DNA from: Gracilaria vermiculophylla
Taxonomy: Eukaryota > Rhodophyta > Florideophyceae > Gracilariales > Gracilariaceae
DNA length: 64,000 nucleotides
Assembly (NCBI GenBank): GCA_019155205.2
Contig: JAHNZQ020000181.1
Location: 2,307,128 to 2,371,127, forward strand
Reading direction: 5' to 3'
The position numbers and the translations under genes are program-made. The notes below the pieces were generated by a model, which saw only the letters and a program-made list of their open reading frames with translations, ran no database searches and had not been told where the DNA came from. Positions 31,325 to 42,289 of this stretch are shown here, one piece after another; the stretch's first letter is position 1, and each line of letters begins with the position of its first letter.

Positions 31325-31393
31325 TTTCCGCATTCCAAAACCAGTTCTCGTTATATAGATATAGGTATACAAATTTGAACAAAATGCCAAGAC
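31325..31393 (-). repeat. Inverted fragment of the copia I LTR start
   Basis: The reverse complement gives GCATTTTGTTCAAATTTGTA and AACGAGAACTGGTTTT, matching 27093-27155. A genuine 3' LTR would be in plus orientation here. Confidence 0.7.
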
Positions 31394-33640
31394 GCAAAGT
31401 CTCTGAGTGTATTTCGACCATTGGGAGACATTGTTCACAACGATAGGTCACGCGATGGAGTAGTGACAGGCCCTGCGGTCAATTCCGAGCCGGCTTCCGG
31501 TTCTGTTTGTGTTTCCGGACATGTGACACGTGGCTTATGAGGAAGATTAGATGAAGGGTAATCGAGCAGAAGACACCGAAGGACCCAAAATTCCTATGTT
31601 CACGGTGAGAGTTCCCGATTGAGAGAGTGAAGGAAAAGAACCAAGTGCTCCATCGGAGTGAAGTGTTGCCACTAGCAAACCTCTTTGAACTCCAGCCGTG
31701 GTTAATTTTCAGGCTGACGCGTTGCACAACAAGCCCGAGGCTCTAAAACGTCAGTATCCCCACAATGTAAGGGAGGTGTAGAAGTCGTGCTAGGCTTTGC
31801 CGTTGCAAACTATTCTTATCCAAGCGATAGATCATCAACGGACCTTTGATTCTCACACATCCACAAGAAGATGTGAAACAAGAGAGCGCTAAAAGAAAAG
31901 TCGACACTCCGCTCTTAGTTGGTGTGGATAGTTCAAACTGTGAACTGGGCGCCCTATGACACAAGAGAGTATAGCTCAAATAGTTCCATTGTTTTTCCAA
32001 AAGGTATTGGTCCCAGTTAAACGCTAGGACTCTGGGTTCAATTTCCAGAAATGACCTGGGCCTGGGATATTGTACATGTGTACAGCAGTAGTCAAAAATG
32101 GTTACTGTAAGCTTAAGGTCTCGTTCTGTAAGGAATTATAGGGCGAGGGGGCCTGTTGATAATTCAAATTGTGAACTGTTCGCCATGTGTCACAAGAAAG
32201 AGTATAGCCCATATAGATCATCTGTTTTTCCAAAAGCTAGTGATGAAAGTAAATTTTATATTTCTTCGGCAACTAATTAAGCCAGATCTCCGTGACTTCT
32301 GCTCCTTCATGTAACTTTTTCCTAGCTTTTTAGAACTTTTAACTCAAAATAGTAGCTTTTTCAAATATTTGAACGAAGATATATTGTAAACCGTTAATTC
32401 GGTGTCGCTTGCATAGCAGTGATCCTTCGATTGGTCACTTTATGATTTTTTATATCCAGATTTTCTTCTGGTAATATATTAATTTTTTCCGACGATAACT
32501 TCAATAAAAAAAATTTTAACTTGTACATGGTACTTGCCAGACCGTACTTTCTTTGTCTCTTACCCAATCTCTGTTTCGTCCATCGTGGATGTAACCTCTA
32601 TTTGAGTGCAACGGTGGTACGATAACGCCCAAGATCGAAGTACACGATCGATGGGTTCCCATATGTCATCCGAGGGACGAAATCTATACCAAAGGACTCT
32701 GTAATTCTAAACTCTTTTTAAGTCCCCCAAAATGTCGCACAATATGATCGATGACGTGTTCTCTGTCCTGTAATTCCTCCTTCTGTGAGCCCATGCTCTT
32801 CTTTTAGTGTGAATTATCCTTTATCGTTCTTTCTGGGGCGTCAGAGTGCTAATTAGAGTGCGTTTTCATGGCAAAACACGACGGTGGGAGCTGGCCGGAA
32901 CTCAAATGAAGTTCTTGATTGATGGATAATATCGTTGATAAACCATCTTTAAATTGTGTTTTCAAAGAGGTACCGACTCTCTTCCTTCATATAAGATCAT
33001 TTTAGAGTACGTGAACTGCTGTGACTTTCAAACTTTCTCAGAATAGCTCTTCCGACATCGGAGATAACCGAATTATCAGAGTCGAGATCTCGACTTGAGA
33101 TCTCGATTTGATGGTCAGACGGGAAAGCAAAACACACGATCACGGGGTCCTGACTGTGCAACGATCGAGCTCACGGTACGCCAAGTGTCCCATTTTCAAC
33201 GCGCAAACGCGCGAGACTCGCGTGATGTGTAGGCATGAGCTACCCAGACGCCAAGGAAAATATCAAAATCTGCAAATTGGTGGGGTGAGGTATGGAAACT
33301 CATCGTCAACAAGCGATTTTTAGCCTGCATACAGCGCTTGTATCATGTATGCGTGTACTCAATCACGAGCAACCGCAGTTGAGTCTATTGTCATACGTTT
33401 CGAGAGATCCCATGTCTCATATCCGACCACACCTATACCAGTTTTCAGTTTTGTCGTCTGCAGTATCAAAGTAGGATCCCAGAATTAGTCTGTGGTTTGC
33501 TGACACAGTTCTCTAGCCCTTTGATTTATTCGTTGAAGTCTCACGCTGTGGGTGTGTAACAGCGTCTTTTTCCACAACACAAGTTCGACATACTCCCATT
33601 TGTGGTGGCTACAGGCTGCAAATTACGAATTCTTTACTTC
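31394..33640. other. Unassigned stretch with a duplicated 80-bp segment
   Basis: No TE protein motif is seen. Two similar segments about 225 bp apart (about 31918-31998 and 32147-32231) share TCAAA(C/T)TGTGAACTG and TTTTTCCAAAAG. The second lies in a 60-codon plus frame (32098-32280). The part from about 32280 to 33100 is AT-rich. The region 33400-33640 may contain the decayed 3' end and LTR of Ty3 element C, but I could not find a matching LTR. Confidence 0.4.
31918..32231 (+). repeat. Pair of direct repeats, about 80 bp each
   Basis: Copies at about 31918-31998 and 32147-32231 match with scattered differences and would read VDSSNCELGA and VDNSNCELFA. The spacing of about 225 bp suggests a diverged tandem duplication. 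Confidence 0.55.
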
Positions 33641-35369
33641 CCAAGCGTTTGGCAGGCTTACATCGCATCAACAGGGTTGTTCGGCACTGACTCGTCTGAA
33701 ACTGTAAGATGTGAGTGCGAGGCGAGGGAATGGTCTTCCCCCTTCTCAATTTGAGGATCGGGGTGCAGTATATCTGGGTAGGGATGGATACCACTCGTAC
33801 CTGGTACATGAGAGCGTCTAAATCTTAAAAGTGGGCGCGGTTGGGATTTGGAACCATTCGCTGGATCGGTAAGACCCTGGGTAGGGTTCAATATCAATAG
33901 TGGCCACCTGGACGGATTACTCGTATTCTGAATAGCATAGATATCTACTTGGATAGGGATCGTAGCGATCCGAGCGCTCGATAGCATAGAGACCAAAGAA
34001 ACGCGGTCACGTGACACCCACTCATTATTTGTGTTCATGTTGATGATGAGACTATCGGGATTGACAGCGATAATCTTGAAGAGCAGATTTGTAAAGGTGA
34101 GAACTTGTGAAACTTTTCCGTGACAGGATTGAAATACGCCTTATGAGCAGGTACAAAACTTCCTTCCTTCATCGGAGGCAGAGGTTTGCGTATCTTTGAG
34201 GTACCTTGTGTTTGTACGTCACACGCACATTGGGCATTGCCGTTTTTGCAACAGGTATCATGTTTGTAAACCATTCCTTCAAAGATTTACGCCGCAACTT
34301 CTGGGAAGAGAGCTAGAATAGCATTGGTTCAGCTTCGATAGTTCTGAGAGGCGATGTCCTAAAGAAGACAATCTGGGTCGGGGAGAACGTCGTAACCCGA
34401 TAAACCTGGGTATTGAACGCAATTGTGATAGGTTCCAGATGCAAATGCCGATCCTTAATATTAGCAGCAACATAAAATCGCAGCGCTCTACGCATGTTAC
34501 GATTGAATCCTTCTACCTGTTCATTACTCTGTAGGTCATAGTTTGATGTGAAAGCATTCCTTTTATCAAGGATTTTTCAATTATATGGAGATAATTTGTA
34601 AGCAAATTGAGATCCATTATCGTATAAAAAGAGCCACAGTGAGCCGTGCTCAAGAACGAACGGGTCAAAAACCCTTGGGCGAAAGCGGTGCACATGATCC
34701 GTTTTATCGAGATAGTTCCCACCAAAGTGGATAATTAATCTAATATAACAAGTAAAAACCGATAGTTATGGTTTGTTCTCATTCGCTTTTAAGGCTATTG
34801 ATTGGGAAATATTCCAGAAGAGCCCGAGACGATGAAAACATTAACTTCATGGAATACCTACCTACCTTCAGGTTATTCTATGAGCATTCCTTACATGAAC
34901 GGCGAGTCTCACAGCAGTTGAACGTAATCGCAGACCGATAGAAATCACTGCAAAGAATAGGATGCAGCCTCTTGTCTCTAGGATTAGTTTTAAAGTTCGC
35001 AAGATCAGACATTTGTATCATACGCTGCTGAAGCGAATGAGGGACTAAAATCTGGTGGGTTTCAGAAACCAAGCTGACGATGTATCCTTGATTGACCTCG
35101 AGAAAAGAGATGGAGAATCCTCCATTGAAGCAAGTGCAAAGTTGCGTACACTGTGGCTTCGGAATTTGCTCGCAAATCATCTCTTCAGCAGATATAAATG
35201 TAAATGAAACCTACATTACAGCAGAAGGATCCGTCGTGAGGATTTCATGGAAGAGTTCATTCATGATACCATCAGAAGTATAGTCCAGCTTTCTACATTC
35301 GAAGCCTCCAATAAAACATGGTATGTCCAAAATCTTTCAAAAGTAATGCTTCGGCGGGCAATTTGAAGC
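33640..35369 (-). pseudogene. Integrase block of old Ty3 element C (3' part)
   Basis: Minus strand, several frames. The zinc domain reads HQILVPHSLQQRMIQMSDLA with FYRSAITFNCCETRRSCKEC (HHCC) at 34878-35180. The core is degraded but recognisable (ISIKRIMCTAFAQGFLTRS at 34513-34725), then QVEGFNRNMRRALRFYVAAN and IAFNTQVYRVTTFSPTQIVF, the segment after the catalytic Glu. The C-terminal part has EWVSRDRVSLVS (about 33950-34030), the usual end of Ty3 integrase before a chromodomain; a clear chromodomain is not seen. The block is continuous with 39915-40470 and 49384-50300 once two later insertions are removed. Confidence 0.82.
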
Positions 35370-35374
35370 AAAAC

Positions 35375-35595
35375 TGATGTTAATAGTGAATTGTTTGCAT
35401 GAGTGAATTGTGTACATGCCTATTTACATTCCATAAATTCTGTTTACAGGTATCTCGTTAGATTGAATTGTCATGTGCGCTGATGATATCTAGAAGATAC
35501 TGTGTTCGCACTACGTCCCTCGAGGACTATATATGAACCATTCTGGATGTCTTGTGAGTAAAGATAAGCAATAAGCTGATTGACAAACCTGTAAA
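35375..35595 (+). repeat. 5' LTR of copia II
   Basis: Begins TGATGTTAATAGTG. Contains CTATATATGAACC as a likely core promoter (about 35528). The exact 3' boundary is uncertain by about 10 bases (between GATTGACA and CCTGTAAAA). Confidence 0.8.
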
Positions 35596-35626
35596 AGGAT
35601 ATGGCTCCAGACTCTGTTCAACTGCT

Positions 35627-38600
35627 GTGAGTTTTCTTCGTCTTGTTTGTGCCAAACAAGTTTCTGCTATGAACCTCCTGGGTGATTCTGAGTCGTCCAT
35701 AGGAATTGATGTTCAGAAGGTTCGTCTACCTTTGCCCACTGCGTCGAACTACTTTATGTGGTCCAAGAAGTTAGAAGTTGTTTTGAAGAGCAAAGGGCTG
35801 TGGGCCATCGTCAATGGTACTCAGAAAGGGCCCGGACTGCAGGATCCTGGATACGACAGGTACGCCCGTAGAAGAGACACAGCTTTGTCTACCTTTTTTC
35901 TCTTGGTACACAATTCTTGTGTTGCTCCTATCATGGAGATTACGGAGCCCTGCGAGGTTTGGAGGACTTTGAAGTCCCAGTACCAGAGTGTCAGTCAGGC
36001 CAGCCGAGATGCTCTTCTGGATAAGTATCACAGTATGAAGATGTCGGCCGACGAGTCTGTCTTGCAGTACCGTGCTCGTTTGGCAGAGCTTGAGCCGACC
36101 CTCATTGGAATTGGTTACTCTATTGATGATCCGGAAAAGCTTCGAGCGCTGCTTAGAAGGCTACGCGAGGAGTTCCGGGTAACTGCAGAAGTAATTATAG
36201 GCATGGAAAAGACTTCACCGAATGCTGTGGCTCTCCTGATTTCCAAGGAAGCGTTTGTTTAGAAGAATGTGTCTGCAGGGGACGGCGCGAGAGCACTAAA
36301 TGTAAGAAGTAGCTCTTCGAGGAAGAGGAAGATCAAGTGTCACTACTGCGGCAGGTGTAACTACAAGAAGGCTGACGGCTATGAAAAACCAGAGAGCCCT
36401 AAGTATCGTGCTAAACATCGTGTTAATGAGAGTCCAGAAAACAAAGACGCTGGGCGCGCTGAGAGTGCCTTACATGTAGCAAGGGCTCTTGTTGCTGGTA
36501 TCACTGGATCTTCCGGAAAGTCGTTCGTTGACTCCGATGCTACCAAGCATATGTGTAACAAATCAGATGCATTTATCTCTGGTTTGGTCCCGTCCTCGAA
36601 AGTGCACGTGAAAATCGGAGATGGAACGAAGCTAGATGTAAAGAGGAAAGGCACTGTTCCGTGCATTGCATTGGTAACTGGCAAACAAATGCATCTAAAC
36701 CTTACGGAGGTACAACTTGTGCTAAACCTCAGATATGATCTGCTTTCAGTCAGTTCCCTTCAGAGAAAAGGTTACAACGTTCTCTTTGTGACGGAAGAAG
36801 GAGGCCCAAGACTTTGTAAGGTGTGCGATCCGAAATCTAAGGAGACTGTTCTTGTAGTGATCGGAAATCATGAGCATGGACGTTATGAAGTGCTTATGCG
36901 TCCGAGTCGTGGCCTCAATCCCAACAAAGCACTGATCACAGAATCCGTATCTAAGAGAACGACACTGTGGCAAAATCGTCTTGGTCACAATTGTGCAGCC
37001 TATTTGAGAGCAACTTTTCCCTTGGTTGATGGTGTTGGACTGACGAACATTTGTGACTGGGAAACTTGTGAGTCATGCCAAATGTCGAAATCAGTTCGTG
37101 ACGTAAGACCTAGAGTGAGTCGTGATCGATGCAAAGAACCTGGTGAACTCGTATACTCAGATGTTGTAGGTCTAGTGAAATGCCCATGTTTTGGTGGAGC
37201 AAACTATTTTGCCATTTTGTACGATGCGTTCAGTGCATACTCTCTGGTTCGATTCATGAATCGTCGCTCAGAAGTACAGGCCTCTGCTAGAGATATGACT
37301 GTGGAGTTTGAAGCACTAAGCCAGAAGCCAGTCAGGGCAATTCGTATGGACAATGCCAAGGAGTATCTATCTCACGAGTTGCAGAATTGGCTGAAGCAAA
37401 GAGGCATACTCTCTGAACGACCCGCTCCGTACAGCCCGGAGTCAAACGGGAAAGCTGAACGGCTGAAGAGGACCCTGAAAAACGCTGCCAGGGCAATGTT
37501 GTATAATCTGCCCGAAGGAATTCGTAGAGAGCGATTGTGGGCAGAAGCTGTATCCACAGCTAACTTTATGAGGAACCGAATGTTTTCTAGTGCTGTGACG
37601 ACTGGCAAAACCCCCTTTGAAGCTGTTCGCAATATGAAACCGAAGATGTCCCACATTAGGATATTCGGATGCATGGCATACGTTCATATTCCTAAGAAGC
37701 TCAGGAGTAGTACGTTTGCTGCGACAGCGAAAAAAGGGGTCCTGGTTGGTTTTGAGAGAGGTAATTCTTATAAAGACTTTTACCCCGAGTTAGGAAGTTT
37801 CGTTGTCTCTCGTGATGTGAAATTTGATGAACGAAGTTTTGGTTGGAAGACTGAGAATGGAAACGAAGACTCCCAGGAATCTTTGGACTTGGACTGTCTT
37901 TTTGATGATGTAGAACATGGAACGGAAGAGATGGATATGGATGTCTCTTTCACTGAAGGAGATTTGGGAGAAGGATCTACTGGACCTGAGGGCAAAGAAA
38001 TCAATCCAACTGAATCTGATGTTCTTGTTGAACCCCCACTTAGGAGATCTTCTCGTCAGCGTTCTGCACCCTTGCGCGATTCACCTGAGAGTTTCATTGC
38101 AAACTGCCTGTTAGTAATTACAGATAACAATCTTCCACAAGCGTTTGAACAGGATGTGCAGTCACCTTAGAGAGAGCAATGGTGGTTGGCAATGGCGCAT
38201 GAAGTGAACAATCTACAAGAGAGAGATGTCATCGAATTGGTCACTTGTTCGCCGCATGTCGTTCCGATTGACTGCGGTTGGGTCTTCGGACGTAAGCGCA
38301 ACTGTTGTGGTGTGGTTATGAGGCACAGAGCCCGAATAGTGGCGAAGGGGTTCATGCAGAGATTTGGGATTGATTAATGCAAGATCTTTTCTCCCGTCGT
38401 GAATTATGCTACTGTAAGGCTGGTACTTTCGATCATTGTTGACCAAGGGATGGAATTCACTCGTCTAGACATCAAAGCTGCGTTTTTGTATGGTAAGTTA
38501 GATGAAGAGGTCAACATGAAACAGTTCCCAGGCTTTAAGGCCCATAGAACTGAAGGACAAGTGCGGAAGCTCAAACACACCGTATACGGCTTGAAGCAGG

Positions 38601-39676
38601 CATGAAGAGCGTTTCGGAACTTCATTCACCGTATCCTACTCAAATTAGGCTTCAATTGCTCTCAAAGAGATCCAGCTCTATACTTTTTGGAAACCAATTC
38701 CTCTTTGGTAGTACTAGTCATCTATGTGGATGATATTCTCGTTGCCTCTCAGAGTTCAAATATTTTGGCGGAGGTCATATCGTTCTTAAACAGATATGTA
38801 GATCTTCGTGCCGAGAAGGATGACGCTAAGTTCCTTGGGATGACTGTAGTTTGCGGCACAGATGGCACATTAAAGGTTCATAATGCGAGCATGATTGCTC
38901 GCCTTTTGGATCATTTTGGCATGCAATCTTGTGCCCCGGTGAAGACTCCCATGACCTTACACTATGCGTTGGATGAAGTGCGGGATGAAGAGGTAAAAGG
39001 CCTTCCGTACAAGGAACTTGTTGGCGTTCTGATGTACCTCTCGAACACTTGTCGACCAAATATTTGATTCTCTGTCATCTATCTAAGCCGCTTCATGGAT
39101 ACCTTTGGTGAACAACATTGGAGGGCTGCGAAACGGGTTTTGAGGTATCTGAAAGGCACCAAAGATGTAGGCTTGATGTTTGTTCAACGTGTTGACAGTA
39201 TGAAAAGGTTTTCTGATTCTGATTTTGTCGGTGATACCACCGACCGTAAGTCAACTACAGGTTTCGTGTTTATGAACTGTGGTGCAGCTGTTTGCTGGAG
39301 GTCGAAGAATCAATCTCTTGTGGCACATTCTACAGTTGAATCTGGATTTGTTTCCGTGTCTAATGCGGTACGAGAAGCTCTTAGGCTCCGTTTACTTTTG
39401 ATTGAACTTGGACTTTGAGCCGAGAAGGGTATGGTAATTGGTTGTGATAATCAAGCAGCAATCCGTCTAGGCAACGACACGGTGTGCAGTGAACGTACGA
39501 AGCACATAGATAATCGATACCATTTTCTTCGCGACCATGTGAAACAAGGAGATGTGTGTTTGGAATACGTGGAGACACATGTCATGACTGCAGATATACT
39601 AACGAAACCAGTTGATGCAGCCACTCACAATAAACATTGCCGTGGTATGGGTCTTGACATGAAAGAGACTTTCTAG
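35627..39676 (+). pseudogene. Copia II gag-pol, single frame with six stops
   Basis: All domains lie in one frame with no indels. Gag at 35627-36262 includes TASNYFMWSKKLEVVLKSKG (Trp motif); a zinc knuckle is reduced to CHYCGRCNYKK. Stops: TAG 36260, TAG 38168, TAA 38375, TGA 38603, TGA 39065, TGA 39416. The protease site reads FVDSDATKHMC (DSG changed to DSD). Integrase: LGHNCAAYLR with CESC, then VYSDVVG, RMDNAKEY and GKAERLKR, so the triad is intact. RT: TRLDIKAAFLYGKLDEEV and VIYVDDILVAS (YVDD intact). RNase H: SDSDFVGDTTDRKSTTG, VESGFVSVSNA, CDNQAAIRLG and HIDNRYHFLRD. The start is probably near 35590-35670; the first clear ATG in frame is MNLLGDSE at about 35669. Confidence 0.9.
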
Positions 39677-39688
39677 AATGAGGGGAAG

Positions 39689-39909
39689 TGATGTTAATAC
39701 TGAATTTTTTGCATGAGTGAATTGTTTACATGCCTATTTATATTCTATACATTCTGTTTACAGGTGTCTCGTTAGATTGAATTGTCATGTGCGCTGATGA
39801 TATCTAGAAGATATTTTGTTCGCGCTACGTCACTCGAGGACTATATATGAACCATTCTGGATGTCTTGTGAGTAAAGATAAGCAATAAGCTGATTGAAAA
39901 CCCTGAAAA
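39689..39909 (+). repeat. 3' LTR of copia II
   Basis: Begins TGATGTTAATACTG directly after the polypurine tract and matches 35375-35595. Confidence 0.8.
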
Positions 39910-39914
39910 AAAAC

Positions 39915-40470
39915 AGCGCATTGGCTAGCGTGTTCAAAGCTCCTTTCTTTTATAGAAAGGTAAAATCGAATTCTGACAAACTGATATGCCTCCGCATCAG
40001 ACGATTTCACTGCTTGAAAAGTTTGAGAAGCTATAGTAGAGCCGAATGATAGGTGTTAGCATTATAGTGGTTACTCATGAGATAGAGGCGAAAAATGGCT
40101 ACCGCCCAGACGGTGGCAAAATCCTCCTTCTTGTGCATTTGTTAGATACGTTACGAAACTTTCAAAGACCCTGATCAGTTTTCAATTGGATATTTTCACC
40201 TATCCTCTAACAATTTAAATAAAGCATGCCTAAATTGGTAGCTGCTGTAATCGGTGCCACGTTGAATGATAATCCTGATTTATGCAAAGGAAATATCGGC
40301 CGTGATGTAGTAGACTTGATGAGAGTCGCAACGGGTGTCTTTGGAAGTGTTCAGAATGATTTCAACTGAACAGGCTGTCATTTGTTTTGGGAGAGAAGTG
40401 AGTAGACGCATGATATCCGCAAAGTTCGGAACAAATCGACAATAAACTCTTCAGATTTCTGTAAAGCATA
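39915..40470 (-). pseudogene. RNase H block of old Ty3 element C
   Basis: Minus strand reads MHKKEDFATVWAVAIFRLYL, the RNase H E-x-x-A-x-V-W-A motif (E retained), then NANTYHSALL and MRRHISLSEFDFTFL, the usual H-D-H and 'LSEFDF' end of the Ty3 connection region. Three stops interrupt. It ends at the left edge of the chromodomain-bearing family X element (40471) and at copia II (39914). Confidence 0.82.
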
Positions 40471-41832
40471 TATGGTAGCCTTAGTTCTTCTTTGGAGGTG
40501 GCAGTGTACAACCTCCGTTAGGAGTTTCTGTTGACTCCAAAGGCACGATTTCCTAAACGTGGTCTCTGGTAATCGCTGTCAAGAACCTAGGTTATTCTGA
40601 ATGGAAATCGGCAAACACCAAGCGGAGAAGGGGGTTTCCTAGGCGGACGTTGCTCCTACAGGCGCTTCTACGAGGCGACCTGGGGATCGGAGGCTTAGAG
40701 TCCTAAGGATATTTGACAAGAGCTTCCGACCGGAAAAATAGATGAAGACTCAAGGGTGCTCGGTTTACTTCCCCAGAAATGGAGCTCGACCGGCGGAATA
40801 AGTACCCCGCCGGGAGCCTGCCTCGGCATGTCTCACAATTGTAGTAATTACATGCACCAATTAACTAAAATAAATCTAAATTCTACCTTTCTTCAAGGGT
40901 ACTGTAGCGCACGTGGGCCGAATAATGCACAATGCGTGTAAAACACGAACCCTCTTTACGAATATCCCGTCGTAAAGCCGCATGACAATATGAAGTGCAA
41001 CGCCCTTCGGGAGGGGTCCATCACGACGTAGTCGGTACTTGCATTCCGAAAAGGTATGGTTATTTTATGATTGATACCGCAGCGGTTGGCCCCTGAGGTG
41101 CACGCCGGACTACCGGGTAACACACGTGGGTGGCACGGTTATGAACCACTGCAGTGCCGGCAAAGTGGCACACGTGGGTACAGTAGGGGTGCTCGGCATT
41201 GCTGTACAAATTAGATATTTTACTTAGATATTTTTGGGCGGCGCGCCCCACTGTCAGGGTGGCACGCCGAGTACCGTATGTATGCCCCGCTACTGCGGCT
41301 TTCCAGTAAACCCTATTCCGACGGCCAAGAGGGTCGTGGCTCTGAATGTTTCCGCCTCCGGCGTCGCTTACCGGTGCTACATGTTAGCACCCGTTTGCAC
41401 GGCAGTTCATCCTCCCTCGAGTCTTAGGGAGTGTCACCACAACTTGTGTCCATCCCTTACCGTCATTGTCGTGTACTCACCTCAGTATTGGGTCCTGTTT
41501 TTGTTGCTCTTTTTGTCCCGTGCCCACACACCAGTGGACGCGCCGTCGCTGCGGGTACCTACCGTGACCTTCACTGTTGCTCGCTCGCGGGACTCCGTAC
41601 CGATTGCTCGTGGTTCCTGCCGCTCCGCATCGGAGGAATCTCAGACTCAACACTCTAGGTAACCGCCTGAAGGGCTGCCCTTGATCTTACAAACCGACTT
41701 TGCGGTGGCACGCCCAGATTGGCTCTGTTTGCTTTGATACCCTAGAAGGGGAAGATTCCGAACGTCTCCGTGGTGTTTTCCCGCCTCTGGCGTTGCACTA
41801 CACAATATCATCTTAGGATCCCCCGTACTACA
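40471..41832 (-). repeat. 3' LTR of family X chromovirus, interrupted
   Basis: In element orientation it begins TGTAGTACGGGGGATCC (ending at 41832). It is interrupted at 41807 and resumes at 40990 with TATTGTCATGCGG through to about 40471. Removing the 812-bp insertion and one CAATA copy leaves about 545 bp, the family length. Confidence 0.8.
40991..41802. mobile_element. 812-bp insertion with 14-bp terminal inverted repeats, TSD CAATA
   Basis: It lies inside the 3' LTR of the family X element. The ends are TGAAGTGCAACGCC and GGCGTTGCACTACA, inverted with one mismatch, and CAATA is duplicated exactly on both sides (40986-40990; 41803-41807). The TG...CA ends and 5-bp duplication also fit a solo LTR, but 13 of 14 paired end bases is long for an LTR. 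It holds a 142-codon plus-strand frame (41234-41662) with no known motif. A sequence resembling its right end recurs at about 57505-57570. Confidence 0.75.
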
Positions 41833-42289
41833 TATCCCCTTTCCTGCATTGCACCATGTCTTCAAGGAGCATCTCTTCACATATCATTCCTTAAGTGGCT
41901 CTTAGTGGCGTGGACGCCATAACAGTCTCCCCACTATGCGACACACCCCGCCTTCCGGGTACGTTTTCTGACCACTTCGACCTTGGCCCAGCGGATCGAC
42001 CGCACGTTCGAGTATCTCCTTCGAAGCATATTCGGGTTCCTAAAGTTACTGGCCCACACTCACTTTCTTTTTTTTAGTTACCACCCGCTGGTGCTATGGC
42101 TCCAGTTGGTCGTTCTCTCTTCCGCGCCCCCTTGTGGCCTCCGTGCGGCATCGACATTCTCCGTTCGCGGATGGGGCGTGGACCAGTCTGGACTGCTCGC
42201 CGGTCTCTCTCCGTAGTATGCTGTGGCCATTCTTCACAACGCCCGACGCTCCGATTGCCTCAAGGGTCCTTTTTGGGAAACGCCCAACA

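Larger units (their letters stand above)
27093..31393 (+). mobile_element. Ty1/copia retrotransposon I, disrupted at its 3' end
   Basis: The order is LTR-like region (about 27093-27420), gag with a zinc knuckle, protease, integrase, RT and RNase H, which is the copia order with integrase before RT. The 3' end meets assembly gap 3, after which comes a palindrome and then the LTR start in inverted orientation, so a normal 3' LTR is absent. Coding frames change several times. No target duplication can be defined. Confidence 0.82.
35375..39909 (+). mobile_element. Ty1/copia retrotransposon II, full length, few stops
   Basis: LTRs at about 35375-35595 and 39689-39909 differ at roughly a dozen positions by eye. 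A polypurine tract (AATGAGGGGAAG) precedes the 3' LTR. AAAAC flanks it on the left (35370-35374) and right (39910-39914, or 39897-39901 if the LTR ends earlier; the A-rich end leaves both open). It interrupts the minus-strand Ty3 element C between RNase H and integrase. The whole gag-pol is one frame broken only by stop codons, so it is the younger layer. Confidence 0.88.

Noticed and set aside
37372..37687. Minus-strand frames over copia II integrase
   Set aside because: The plus frame has all integrase motifs; these are reverse shadows.
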